A stretch of DNA of 64,000 nucleotides from Serinicoccus marinus DSM 15273 (lineage in GTDB: Bacteria > Actinomycetota > Actinomycetes > Actinomycetales > Dermatophilaceae), in NCBI RefSeq assembly GCF_008386315.1, contig NZ_CP043808.1:744001-808000 (forward strand), read 5' to 3'. A program made the position numbers and the translations under genes. The notes below the pieces were generated by a model. That model was not told where the DNA came from. It worked only from the letters and a program-made list of their open reading frames with translations, and ran no database searches. Shown here piece by piece: positions 19,415 through 27,174 of the stretch. How positions within the stretch are numbered: position 1 is the first letter of the stretch; each line of letters starts with the position of its first letter.

Positions 19415-20128
19415 ATGCCCCCACCCACCCCGCCCCGGCGGACCCGGGTCGCCGTCGTCGCCCTGGTGCTGCTCGCCGCGGTGGCGGTGCTCGCCTGGCG
19501 GCCGGTGGTCGGGTGGGCCGAGCGGGCCGCGGCGCCGTGCTCGGTCGTCGTGGCCGGTGAGCGGGTGCCGCTGGACCGGGAGCAGGCGCAGGCCGCGACC
19601 GCGACGGCCGCCGGCGACGGTGACGTGGCCGACCCGGCCGGGGCGGGCATACCGGAGGGCGTCGTCGAGGCCGTCAGGGGTGCTCGCGAGAGCACCGCGC
19701 TGACCTGCCGGGCGAGCGCCCCCGACGTCGTGGCGCAGGAGCTCACCGCCGACGGCCTCACGCCGCGGGCCCAGACCGTGCTCGAGGAGGCCCGGCGCTC
19801 CTTCCCCGACCTGCCCACCGGGGGCTTCGCCCCGGGCGGGGTGGACTCCGGCCACGGCCCGGAGTCCACGCACTACGACGGGCGGGCGGTCGACGTCTTC
19901 GTCCGGCCCGTGAGCGAGGCCAACCGGGACCGCGGCTGGATCCTCGCGCAGTGGCTCGTGGCGCACGCCGAGGAGCTGTCGGTGCAGTACGTCATCTTCG
20001 ACGACCACTACTGGGGGGTGCGTGAGTCGGTCCGGGGCTGGCAGGACTACCGCGTCCCCGGCGGCTCGCAGGACCCGGTGCTGCGCCACCTCGACCACGT
20101 CCACGTCGACGTGCTGCGGGGGGAGTGA
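19415..20128 (+). CDS. Membrane-anchored protein with M15-peptidase-like metal motifs
   Basis: A 237-residue protein with an N-terminal signal anchor (residues 10-27, VAVVALVLLAAVAVLAW). The extracellular part contains STHYDGRAVDVF at about residues 152-163 and HLDHVHVDV near the end. These resemble the SxHxxGxAxD and HxH zinc motifs of M15 D,D-/L,D-carboxypeptidases (VanY, VanX, DdpX). It also has a Cys pair in the membrane-proximal region. Related actinobacterial proteins may carry other names, so cell-wall peptidase activity is inference from motifs. CACGAT ends exactly 6 nt before the ATG. It is divergent from the aldo/keto reductase gene. Confidence 0.65.
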   Translation: MPPPTPPRRTRVAVVALVLLAAVAVLAWRPVVGWAERAAAPCSVVVAGERVPLDREQAQAATATAAGDGDVADPAGAGIPEGVVEAVRGARESTALTCRASAPDVVAQELTADGLTPRAQTVLEEARRSFPDLPTGGFAPGGVDSGHGPESTHYDGRAVDVFVRPVSEANRDRGWILAQWLVAHAEELSVQYVIFDDHYWGVRESVRGWQDYRVPGGSQDPVLRHLDHVHVDVLRGE

Positions 20129-20171
20129 CGCCGGATCGGCGATGGGGGCAGGTGGGCCACACCCTCGGCGT

Positions 20172-20239
20172 CCTAAGCAGAGAAACACTCTCCACACAGG
20201 CGCTGCAGCACGCGTCCCGAGCACTCTTCTCTGCTCAGG
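20172..20239. repeat. Long-loop inverted repeat between convergent genes
   Basis: Arms CCTAAGCAGAGAA and TTCTCTGCTCAGG match at 12 of 13 positions across a 42-nt loop. The patch is noticeably richer in A and T than its surroundings. It lies between the convergent M15-like gene and lutC, so a bidirectional terminator or a small RNA is possible. Confidence 0.5.
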
Positions 20240-20262
20240 TCCTCGGGGAGCGGCAGGGCGGC

Positions 20263-20910
20263 TCAGCCCACCACGACGACGTCGAGGACGCGGGGCCCGT
20301 GGACGCCCTCGACCCGGTCCAGCTCGATGTCGCTGGTCGCGCTCGGGCCGCTGATCCAGGTCAACGGGCGGGCAGGGTCCAGGAGGGCGACCGCCTCGGG
20401 CACGTCGTGGACGACCTGGTCGGCGCGGATCACGCAGACGTGCTGGTCGGGCACGAGGGTGAGCGCCCGGCGGCCCTGGTCCTCGGTGTGGTCCAGCACG
20501 ATCGTGCCGGTGGTCGCGATGCCGACGCGGGCCGCCGTCACCACCGCGTCGATCTCGTCGAGTGCGCCAGGGCTCAGCGGGCTGCCGTCCTCACCGGCGT
20601 CGCGGCGCAGCCACATCCCGGCCGCCTGCGAGGGCTCCACCCAGGTCGCCTCCAGCCCGTCGGGCACGAGCACAGCGTGCGCCCGGCCGCGGGCCAGCGC
20701 AGCGGCCACCTCCGCTCCGACCCGGTCCGGGGCGCAGCGGACGACGGTGGCGCGGTAGTCGGCGACGTTGTCCACGAAGAGGTCCAGGGTCCCCGCCGCG
20801 GACGCCGGGGCGGCCGAGATGGTCGGCACCTCGCCGCGCGCGCCGACAGGGGTGGTCACGTCGGCGGTGGCCTCGCGCAGCCGCGCCAGGATTGCCTCGC
20901 GTGCGCTCAC
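20263..20910 (-). CDS. lutC: Lactate utilisation protein C (LUD domain)
   Basis: A 215-residue LUD-domain protein, the third subunit of the LutABC L-lactate oxidase complex, which converts L-lactate to pyruvate. Recognisable parts are SAREAILARLREA at the N-terminus, the central AAVTAARVGIATTGTIVLDH region and the Asp/Gln-rich loop TLVPDQHVCVIRADQVV. The GTG start overlaps the lutB stop as GTGA, showing translational coupling. The gene ends 135 bp from the convergent M15-like gene. Confidence 0.93.
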   Translation of the reverse strand: MSAREAILARLREATADVTTPVGARGEVPTISAAPASAAGTLDLFVDNVADYRATVVRCAPDRVGAEVAAALARGRAHAVLVPDGLEATWVEPSQAAGMWLRRDAGEDGSPLSPGALDEIDAVVTAARVGIATTGTIVLDHTEDQGRRALTLVPDQHVCVIRADQVVHDVPEAVALLDPARPLTWISGPSATSDIELDRVEGVHGPRVLDVVVVG

Positions 20911-22385
20911 GCGTCCTCCCCGGTATGCCCGTCGTTGCGGTGGGAGCGCGCCCACCACTGGCGGAAGGTCTCGGTGGGTGGGGTCGGCACGTCGCGCGCC
21001 TGCGTCCAGGCACCCAGCCCGGGCACCGAGCGGATCGTGCGACCACCGAGCAGCCGACCGCCCAGGGAGGCGGCCCGCTGCGCCGCCTCGAGCCGGCGGT
21101 GGTCGCCGAAGACCCAGGAGGCGGCGCGCATACCCGCGGCCTCCGCACTGCGCCCACTGGCCTCGTCGACGACCTGGGTGCGCAGGTGGACCAGGAGGGA
21201 GGGAATGTCGATCCGCACCGGGCAGGCCTCGAAGCAGGCGCCGCACAGCGAGCTGGCGTAGGGCAGGCTCTTGTCGACGTCGGAGGAGACACCGCGCAGC
21301 AGCGGGTTGAGCACCGCGCCGATGGGCCCGGGGTAGACCGAGCCGTAGGCGTGCCCGCCGGCCCGCTCGTAGACCGGGCAGACGTTGAGGCAGGCTGAGC
21401 ACCGGATGCAGCGCAGCGCCTCCCGGCCGACCTCGTCGGCGAGCACCCGGCTGCGGCCGTTGTCGAGGAGCACGACGTGCACCTCCTGCGGCCCGTCGCC
21501 GGGGGTGACGCCGGTCCAGGTGGAGGTGTAGGGGTTCATCCGCTCGCCGGTGCTGGAGCGGGGCAGCAGCTGCATCATCGTGCCGAGGTCGGCGAAGGTC
21601 GGCAGCACCTTCTCCACCCCGACGATGCTCACCAGCGTCTGCGGGAGCGTGAGGCACATCCTCCCGTTGCCCTCGGACTCGACGACGACGAGCGTGCCGG
21701 TGTCGGCGACCGCGAAGTTGGCGCCCGAGACGGCGACCTTGGCGCGCAGGAACTTCTCCCGCAGGTGCAGCCGTGCCGCCTCGGCCAGCCGCGCCGGCTC
21801 GTCGGTGAGGTCCTCGGGCGCGGCCCGCCCGGCCCGGCCCATCTCCCGCCGGAAGATCTCCCGGATCTCGGCCCGGTTGCGGTGGATGGCCGGCACCAGG
21901 ATGTGGCTGGGACGGTCCTGGCCGAGCTGCACGATGAGCTCGGCCAGGTCGGTCTCCCAGGCGGCGATCCCCGCCTCTTCGAGCGCCTCGTTGAGCTCGA
22001 TCTCCTGGGTGGCCATCGACTTGACCTTGACCACCTCGTCGGCGCCCTGGGCCCGGGCGACGTCGATGACGACCTGGTTGGCCTCGGCCGCGTCCCGTGC
22101 CCAGTGCACGGTCGCACCCCGCGCGGTGAGGTTGGCCTCGAGCTGCTCGAGGTAGTCGGGCAGGTGGTGCAGCGCCTCGTCCTTGGCGTCCGCCCCGGCG
22201 ACGCGCAGCGCCTCCCAGTCGGCGACCTCCCCGACCACGGCGGCCCGCTTGGCGCGGATCGTGGCGGTCGCGTGCGCGAGGTTGCGGCGCTGCTGGGTGT
22301 CGGCGAGGGCGCCCTTCGCCGCGCGCTGGAAGGAGGGCATGCCGAGGAAGGTCGACGACGTCTGCTGCGCCGGTATGCCGCTCAC
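20907..22385 (-). CDS. lutB: Lactate utilisation iron-sulfur protein B
   Basis: A 492-residue protein with an N-terminal LUD domain and a C-terminal ferredoxin region. Two Cys clusters are seen: CIRCSACLNVCPVY and SLCGACFEACPVRI, each binding a 4Fe-4S cluster. The middle carries VSGANFAVADTGTLVVVESEGNGRM shortened here to its family-typical core TGTLVVVESEGN. It passes electrons from lactate oxidation within LutABC. The GTG start overlaps the lutA stop (GTGA) and has the Shine-Dalgarno GAGGAGGAT; its second to fourth codons encode Ser-Gly-Ile with a rare ATA inside the window-wide GGCATACC motif. Confidence 0.95.
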   Translation of the reverse strand: MSGIPAQQTSSTFLGMPSFQRAAKGALADTQQRRNLAHATATIRAKRAAVVGEVADWEALRVAGADAKDEALHHLPDYLEQLEANLTARGATVHWARDAAEANQVVIDVARAQGADEVVKVKSMATQEIELNEALEEAGIAAWETDLAELIVQLGQDRPSHILVPAIHRNRAEIREIFRREMGRAGRAAPEDLTDEPARLAEAARLHLREKFLRAKVAVSGANFAVADTGTLVVVESEGNGRMCLTLPQTLVSIVGVEKVLPTFADLGTMMQLLPRSSTGERMNPYTSTWTGVTPGDGPQEVHVVLLDNGRSRVLADEVGREALRCIRCSACLNVCPVYERAGGHAYGSVYPGPIGAVLNPLLRGVSSDVDKSLPYASSLCGACFEACPVRIDIPSLLVHLRTQVVDEASGRSAEAAGMRAASWVFGDHRRLEAAQRAASLGGRLLGGRTIRSVPGLGAWTQARDVPTPPTETFRQWWARSHRNDGHTGEDA

Positions 22386-23170
22386 GCCGGATCCTCCTCG
22401 GTCGCGGCGAGGATCTGCGCGAGGTGCACGGTGCGCACCCCCGAGCGCTGCCGGTCCAGGATCCCGCCGATGTGGGCCAGGCAGGAGTTGTCGCCCGCGG
22501 CGAGCACCTCGGCGCCGGTGTCGCGGACGTGTCGGGCCTTGTCGGCGCCCATGGCGATGGAGGTGTCGGCGTTCTTCACCGCGAAGGTCCCGCCGAAGCC
22601 GCAGCACTCGGTCGCGCGCGGCAGCTCGACGAGGTCCAGGCCCCGCACCTCGCGCAGCAGCCGCAGCGGCTTGTCGCCGACCCCGAGCATGCGCAGGCTG
22701 TGGCAGGTGGGGTGGTAGGTGACCCGGTGCGGGTAGTAGGCCCCGACGTCGGTGACCCCGAGCACGTCGACGAGGAACTCGGACAGCTCGCGCACCCGCG
22801 GGGCCCGCTCCTCGACCTCGCGCTCCAGCCCGTGGTCACCGGCCCGTCGGGCCAGCATGGCGTGCTGCTCCCGGACCGATCCGACGCAGGAGCCGCTGGG
22901 GGCGACGACGTGGTCGAAGCCGTCGAAGACGTCGACGAAGCGGCGCACGAGCGGGGTGGCGGCGTCGGCATACCCGGTGTTGGTGAACATCTGCCCGCAG
23001 CACGTCTGCTCCCGCGGGAAGGCCACGCGGCAGCCCAGGCGCTCGAGCAGGGTGACGGTGGCGCGCGGGGCCTCGGGCCACATCGTGTCGTTGAAGCACG
23101 TGGCGAACAGCGCGACGCTCACCCCGGTGCCGGGGCGGTCGCGGTCCGTGCCGACATCGGTGGCGGTCAT
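22382..23170 (-). CDS. lutA: Lactate utilisation protein A (CCG-domain iron-sulfur protein)
   Basis: A 262-residue protein with two CCG domains: FPREQTCCGQMFTNTGY in the first and TYHPTCHSLRMLGV followed by ATECCGFGGTFAVK in the second. These domains are shared with heterodisulfide reductase and GlpC. It is the first gene of the lutABC operon for L-lactate oxidation. GAGGAG lies 5 nt before the ATG. No FadR/LutR-type regulator is adjacent, and a dedicated operator is not obvious in the 100 bp shared with the divergent thioesterase. Confidence 0.94.
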   Translation of the reverse strand: MTATDVGTDRDRPGTGVSVALFATCFNDTMWPEAPRATVTLLERLGCRVAFPREQTCCGQMFTNTGYADAATPLVRRFVDVFDGFDHVVAPSGSCVGSVREQHAMLARRAGDHGLEREVEERAPRVRELSEFLVDVLGVTDVGAYYPHRVTYHPTCHSLRMLGVGDKPLRLLREVRGLDLVELPRATECCGFGGTFAVKNADTSIAMGADKARHVRDTGAEVLAAGDNSCLAHIGGILDRQRSGVRTVHLAQILAATEEDPA

Positions 23171-23273
23171 CGGTCTCCTCGTGTCGCAGGGTCCCCGCCC
23201 ACGCTACCAGTCGCCGGGATCGAGGGTCGGCACCCGTGGCCCCGCCGCGCGGGCGTCGCGACACAATGGCGCC

Positions 23274-24194
23274 ATGAGCACCTCCCTGCCCGACGTCCCC
23301 GAGGTGGCCTCGGTCTTCGACATCACCGTGCGCTGGTCGGACCTGGACGCCTACGCCCACGTCAACAACGTGCAGTACCTCCGGCTCTTCGAGGAGGCCC
23401 GGGTCTACGCCTTCAAGGCGTGGTTCGGTCAGGGCCGTGACCTCATCGACGAGGGGATGCTCGTGGTCTCGCAGGCGATCGACTACCTGCTGCCGATGGA
23501 GTTCGCCTATGCCCCCGCCCGGGTCGCGGTGTGGTGCGGCGGGGTCGGGGGCGCCAGCTTCGAGCTCGGGTATGCCGTCGCCGGGCCGGAGGGGGACGAC
23601 ACCGTCTATGCGCGGGGCCGGGTGAGCCTGGTCGCCTACGACCTGCGGCAGCAGCGGCCGCGGCGGCTCGGGGCGGAGGAGCGGGAGGCGCTGGCCGCGG
23701 TGACCGGCCCGAGCCCCGTGCTGCGCAGCGACCGGTCGGTCGGCGGAGGGGCCCGCGGGGGGACGCGTGAGCGGCGGCTCGAGGCTCGCCTTCCCCGACG
23801 GGGAGGGCTTGGCCGACCTCGCGACGTATGCGCGGCGGGCATCGGTGCTCGACGAGGACGGCGCCATCCGGCTGCAGGTGACCGGCGGTGCGCGTCCGGT
23901 GCTGGGCGCCTGGGTGTGCGTGCTGCCCGGTCAGGGCGTGCTGCGCTCGGGGCTCGTGCTGGGGCTGCGGACGATGGCGCTCGCGACCGGGCAGGAGGCG
24001 CTCGACGTCACCGTGCCGCTGGCCGGGCTGGCCGACCGCTTCGCGAGGCGGGCCTCGACCGGGGACGTGTCGACGACGCTGCCGGTGCCGCCGACGACGG
24101 TCACGCCGCCCTGGACCGCGCTCTCGCCGCCGATGGGTGGCTGGGAGCGGGTCGACGAGATCGCGCCGGAGCTGCTGGCGCAGGGGGCGCGTGA
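23274..24194 (+). CDS. Hotdog acyl-CoA thioesterase (4HBT/FadM-like), reading frame probably shifted near its 3' end
   Basis: Residues 1-150 are a 4-hydroxybenzoyl-CoA-type thioesterase: DITVRWSDLDAYAHVNNVQYL with the catalytic Asp, FEEARVYAFKAWFG and YARGRVSLVAYDL. The sequence should end soon after LGAEEREALAAVTGPSPVL. Instead the frame runs on for about 135 low-complexity Arg/Gly/Ala residues, overlapping the next gene by 428 bp. A run of six G at 23757-23762 lies just before the downstream GTG. One more G would put the frame onto TGA 23768-23770, giving the GTGA overlap seen at other operon junctions here, and a protein of about 165 residues. I read the long tail as an artefact. CACAAT ends 6 nt before the ATG. 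Confidence 0.85.
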   Translation: MSTSLPDVPEVASVFDITVRWSDLDAYAHVNNVQYLRLFEEARVYAFKAWFGQGRDLIDEGMLVVSQAIDYLLPMEFAYAPARVAVWCGGVGGASFELGYAVAGPEGDDTVYARGRVSLVAYDLRQQRPRRLGAEEREALAAVTGPSPVLRSDRSVGGGARGGTRERRLEARLPRRGGLGRPRDVCAAGIGARRGRRHPAAGDRRCASGAGRLGVRAARSGRAALGARAGAADDGARDRAGGARRHRAAGRAGRPLREAGLDRGRVDDAAGAADDGHAALDRALAADGWLGAGRRDRAGAAGAGGA

Positions 24195-24492
24195 CGGAAT
24201 CGCCGAGGTGGCGCAGGGCTCGCCCGAGGGCTCCGGCTCGGCGGCCGTGGGCGCACTGCGGGCCCGGGTGTGGGGGCGACCGCTGCCGGGGAGCGGCGGG
24301 TCTGGCGAGGGAGCGGGCGCTGCGGTGATGGGCACCGCGGTGCCGGCCGGGGCAGCGCTCGCCGCGCACGCGCTCGGCTTCCTCGGACCGGACGGGGCTG
24401 GCATACCTCCCGGGGCCGCGGCCAGCGTCCACCGCAGCGGCCCCTGGCTGCGGGTGTCGACCGAGGCAGGCCACGTCGTGCTGCGGCCGTGA
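23767..24492 (+). CDS. Unknown protein coupled to the thioesterase
   Basis: A 241-residue protein with alternating hydrophobic and Gly/Ala-rich stretches, no membrane helix and no catalytic motif that I recognise. It has normal third-position GC bias throughout, in contrast to the frame it overlaps. It begins SGGSRLAFPDGEGLADLATY and includes an SPPMGGWERV block. Its GTG start would overlap a restored thioesterase stop. The pairing suggests a two-gene operon; the function is unknown. Confidence 0.75.
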   Translation: MSGGSRLAFPDGEGLADLATYARRASVLDEDGAIRLQVTGGARPVLGAWVCVLPGQGVLRSGLVLGLRTMALATGQEALDVTVPLAGLADRFARRASTGDVSTTLPVPPTTVTPPWTALSPPMGGWERVDEIAPELLAQGARDGIAEVAQGSPEGSGSAAVGALRARVWGRPLPGSGGSGEGAGAAVMGTAVPAGAALAAHALGFLGPDGAGIPPGAAASVHRSGPWLRVSTEAGHVVLRP

Positions 24493-24497
24493 GTTCT

Positions 24498-24541
24498 TGG
24501 ACATCGGGAAGTGGTGCCCCGGCCCCGGAAACCGATGTCCA
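24498..24541. repeat. Inverted repeat between convergent genes
   Basis: TGGACATCGG and CCGATGTCCA form perfect 10-bp arms around a 24-nt GC-rich loop. It lies after the coupled unknown gene and before the 3' end of the regulator gene, so it may be a bidirectional terminator. Confidence 0.5.
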
Positions 24542-24584
24542 GATCCGTGGGCCGGCCGGAGACCGACCGGTCCGGGTCAGGCCG

Positions 24585-25145
24585 TCAGTCGCCGGGCTGG
24601 GCGCTCGGGGCCTCCGGGTGGAGGGCGAGGAAGAACGACCAGGGCTCGGCGTCCGGGTCTCGCGGGCGGTCGTGGAACTCCATGACCAGCTCGTGGAGCC
24701 GACGCCGGAACTCCGCCAGCTCCTCCGGCGGCAGCCTGAGTCGGAGGCGGGTCAGCGTGACGTCGGCGCGGTCCGCGGGCACCTGCCCGAGTTCGGCGAC
24801 GAAGGCCTCGACCATGCTGTGGGAGATGGCCGGGGTGCGGGCATACCAGGAGCGGCCGGTGGCGCGGTAGGGGATCTCCCGCGCGCCGCGCCGTCCGCGC
24901 CGCGGCTCCAGCGCCTCGAGGAAGCCGGTGTCGACGAGGGTGCGGACGTGGTGCAGACACGTGGCGGGGTTGAGCCCGAGGGCGTCGGCGATCTCCCGGT
25001 TGGTGAGCGGCTCGTCCAGGGCCAAGCGCAGCATCCGCAGCCGCAGCCCGGAGGCCAGGGCGCGGGCCTCGGCGTCGGTGGCGTCGAAGGGCTCCGGCGC
25101 CGGGGTGCCCGACGCCGACGTGGGGTCGTGGCGCGCCGGGGTCAC
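24585..25145 (-). CDS. ArsR-like winged-helix transcriptional regulator
   Basis: A 186-residue DNA-binding protein. A winged helix-turn-helix occupies residues about 25-95: LRLRMLRLALDEPLTNREI, ALGLNPATCLHHVRTLVDTG and a wing with RRGRRGAREIPYRATG. The C-terminal half is a helical domain that could dimerise or bind a ligand (LTRLRLRLPPEELAEFRRRL). It is co-transcribed behind the exoribonuclease gene (GTGA overlap). It is the natural candidate to bind the palindrome at 25759-25784 and so to control its own operon and the divergent MFS exporter; that link is inference. Confidence 0.85.
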   Translation of the reverse strand: MTPARHDPTSASGTPAPEPFDATDAEARALASGLRLRMLRLALDEPLTNREIADALGLNPATCLHHVRTLVDTGFLEALEPRRGRRGAREIPYRATGRSWYARTPAISHSMVEAFVAELGQVPADRADVTLTRLRLRLPPEELAEFRRRLHELVMEFHDRPRDPDAEPWSFFLALHPEAPSAQPGD

Positions 25146-25741
25146 CGGACCGCCCCGGAGCGGCGCATGAGCTCGCCGAGGAGATGGGCATACCCCCGGG
25201 CGTCGTCGATGGCGCGATGGGTATGCGCCACGTCGCCGAGCCACTCCGGCGGCAGCGTGTGCGGGGAGATCTCGCCGACCGGGCGGCCGAGGACGGCGGC
25301 GGCGTAGCTGCGCAGGCACAGCGCGCCGTGGTCGAAGAGGGTGTCGGTCTCGTAGGGACCCATGGTGAGGCCGTAGCGGGTGAAGCGCCGCAGGTAGAGG
25401 TCGATCCACGGGCCGTCGAAGGCGATCGGGGAGGCGGCGAAAGCCCGCGGACGGGGGAGCGCCGCGACCCAGTCGACCCAGCGGGCCATGACCTCCGGCA
25501 CCGGCTCCGGGTCGGTGGTGCACGCGGCCCAGGCCTCGGGGTGCCCCTGGAACCACGCGAGCGTGTCGGGGTTGGGCGCGGCGCCCGGCAGCGGCTCGAG
25601 CACCGCCTCGAAGGTGTCGACCTCCTCGCCGGTCTCGCGGACCGCGACGCTGGCGAAGGAGCGCATCGAGTTGGGCCCGGGCCAGGGCCCGTCGACCTCG
25701 ATGTCGGTCACGATGTAGAGCCAGGAGTCGCCAGCCGCCAT
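25142..25741 (-). CDS. 3'-5' exoribonuclease (Rv2179c-like, DEDDh)
   Basis: A 199-residue RNase T-fold enzyme. It has the first acidic motif in TDIEVDGPWPG, a middle Asp in SPIAFDGPWIDLYL and HRAIDDARGYAHLL at the end, which completes the DEDDh set. Mycobacterium Rv2179c is the characterised relative and removes 3' overhangs of RNA. It is the first gene of a two-gene unit with the ArsR-like regulator. Its ATG follows TAGGAT by 6 nt, so it is probably leaderless. Confidence 0.88.
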   Translation of the reverse strand: MAAGDSWLYIVTDIEVDGPWPGPNSMRSFASVAVRETGEEVDTFEAVLEPLPGAAPNPDTLAWFQGHPEAWAACTTDPEPVPEVMARWVDWVAALPRPRAFAASPIAFDGPWIDLYLRRFTRYGLTMGPYETDTLFDHGALCLRSYAAAVLGRPVGEISPHTLPPEWLGDVAHTHRAIDDARGYAHLLGELMRRSGAVR

Positions 25742-25747
25742 GCCAGC

Positions 25748-25778
25748 ATCCTACGCAAAAGTGATTGACAGAACTCAA
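25748..25778 (-). promoter_or_regulatory. Promoter of the exoribonuclease/regulator operon
   Basis: On the minus strand, TTGAGT (complement of 25773-25778) and TAGGAT (complement of 25748-25753) are 19 bp apart, and the ATG follows 6 nt later. The -35 lies inside the palindromic operator. Confidence 0.6.
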
Positions 25779-25784
25779 TCACTT
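25759..25784. promoter_or_regulatory. Palindromic operator between the regulator operon and the MFS gene
   Basis: AAGTGATTGA and TCAATCACTT form a perfect 10-bp inverted repeat with a 6-bp spacer. It stands out as AT-rich in this genome and overlaps the -35 elements of both divergent promoters. Its form, with ATTGA/TCAAT half-sites, suits an ArsR-type dimer. Confidence 0.8.
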
Positions 25785-25794
25785 GCCGCAGGAT
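25766..25794 (+). promoter_or_regulatory. Promoter of the MFS exporter gene
   Basis: A consensus -35 TTGACA (25766-25771), a 17-bp spacer and the -10 CAGGAT (25789-25794) are followed 7 nt later by the GTG start codon. This implies a leaderless transcript. Confidence 0.75.
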
Positions 25795-25801
25795 CATCGG
25801 C

Positions 25802-27064
25802 GTGACCTCGCCCCGACCCGGCAGCCTCTGGCGCCACCACGACTTCCGCCAGCTGTGGATGGGCGACACCGTCTCCGTCTTCGGGGCGCAGTTCGTCGGT
25901 TTCGCGATGCCGCTCATGGCGGTGCAGCTGCTGGGCGCGGACGCCTTCGAGATGGGCCTGCTCGCGGCGCTGGAGTCGCTGGCCTTCCTGCTCATCGGGC
26001 TGCCCGCCGGGGCCTGGGTCGACCGCTGGCGCAAGAAGCGGGTGCTCGTGCTGGGGGACCTCACCCGGGCGGCGCTGCTGCTGACCCTGCCGGTGGCGTG
26101 GCTGCTGGACGCGCTGACGATGTGGCAGGTCTACGTCGTGGCCTTCGGGGTCGGCTGCATCACCGTCTTCTTCGACGTCGCCAACCAGTCCTACCTGCCC
26201 GAGATCGTCGCCGGGGACCAGATCAGCGACGGCAACGGCAAGCTGCAGGCCAGCCAACAGGCGGCGTTCGTCGTCGGGCCGGCCGCGGCCGCGGTCCTCG
26301 TCCGCTGGTTCGGCTCGCCGCTCACCATCGCGGTCACCTCGGTCTGCATGGGGCTCTCCTCGCTCTTCGTCAGCCGGATCCAGCACGAGGAGCCGGCGCC
26401 CGACCCCGCGGCGCGGCGCCCGCTGGTCACCGAGATCAAGGAGGGTCTGGGCTTCGTGCTCGGCCACCCGCTGCTGCGGCGCATCGTGGCCTGCACCGGG
26501 CTCACCAACTTCTCCTCCAGCGGCATCTTCGCGCTCTTCGTGCTGTATACCGTCAGCACGCTGGGCTTCTCCGAGACCACCCTGGGGCTGGTGCTCTCGC
26601 TGGGGGCGGTCGGGGGCATCCTTGGTGCGGTGACGTCGGGGTGGTTCGGCCGGCTCGTCGGGGAGGGACGCTCCATCCCGCTCGCCTCGCTCCTCGGGGG
26701 CATCGCGCTGCTCAGCGTGCCGCTCGCGTCGATCCTGCCGCCGGTGCCGACGCTGCTCGTGGGCAACCTGCTCATCTCCTGGGCGGTCGTCGTCTACAAC
26801 GTCGTGCAGGTCAGCTTCCGTCAGCGGCTCTGCCCCAAGCCGCTGCTGGGCCGGATGAACGCCTCGATCCGCTTCCTCGTGTGGGGCCCGATGCCCATCG
26901 GCGCCTTCCTCGGCGGGGTGCTGGGGCGCGAGCTGGGTGTGATCCCGACGCTGTGGATCTTCGCGGTCCTGTGCGTGCTGGCCTCGCTGCCGGTGCTGCT
27001 CTCACCGCTCATCGGGATGCGCGACCTGCCGCGCGAGCTCGACGCCCTCTCCCCCCGGGACTGA
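25802..27064 (+). CDS. Major facilitator superfamily exporter
   Basis: A 420-residue 12-helix transporter of the MFS_3/EntS-like exporter group. After a short cytoplasmic start (RPGSLWRHHDFRQLWMGDTVS) come helices with LIGLPAGAWVDRWRKKRVLV, the loop 2-3 MFS signature, FFDVANQSYLPEIV typical of this branch, and SFRQRLCPKPLLGRMNASIR in loop 10-11. Such pumps often expel antibiotics or siderophores; the substrate here is unknown. A strong promoter overlapped by the palindrome suggests inducible control by the divergent ArsR-like regulator. Confidence 0.9.
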   Translation: MTSPRPGSLWRHHDFRQLWMGDTVSVFGAQFVGFAMPLMAVQLLGADAFEMGLLAALESLAFLLIGLPAGAWVDRWRKKRVLVLGDLTRAALLLTLPVAWLLDALTMWQVYVVAFGVGCITVFFDVANQSYLPEIVAGDQISDGNGKLQASQQAAFVVGPAAAAVLVRWFGSPLTIAVTSVCMGLSSLFVSRIQHEEPAPDPAARRPLVTEIKEGLGFVLGHPLLRRIVACTGLTNFSSSGIFALFVLYTVSTLGFSETTLGLVLSLGAVGGILGAVTSGWFGRLVGEGRSIPLASLLGGIALLSVPLASILPPVPTLLVGNLLISWAVVVYNVVQVSFRQRLCPKPLLGRMNASIRFLVWGPMPIGAFLGGVLGRELGVIPTLWIFAVLCVLASLPVLLSPLIGMRDLPRELDALSPRD

Positions 27065-27072
27065 CCGCGGCC

Positions 27073-27116
27073 TAGCACGACCTTCATCGGCATACTTCCC
27101 GATGGAGGTCGTGCTA
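27073..27116. terminator. 18-bp hairpin after the MFS gene
   Basis: Two 18-base arms beginning TAGCACGACCTTCATCGG pair fully if one U:G wobble is allowed, with an 8-nt loop. No T tract follows. The sequence includes the GGCATAC core. It could end the MFS transcript before the leaderless CNNM gene. Confidence 0.6.
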
Positions 27117-27174
27117 CCCCGACGTTGGTCCCGGGTGGGGCGGGGCGGAGGCGGGCTCGGCATACCCTGACCGC

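Noticed and set aside
23770-24194. The 135-residue Arg/Gly/Ala-rich tail of the thioesterase as a new domain
   Set aside because: It is antiphase to a gene with normal codon bias and low in complexity; a missing G in a homopolymer explains it.
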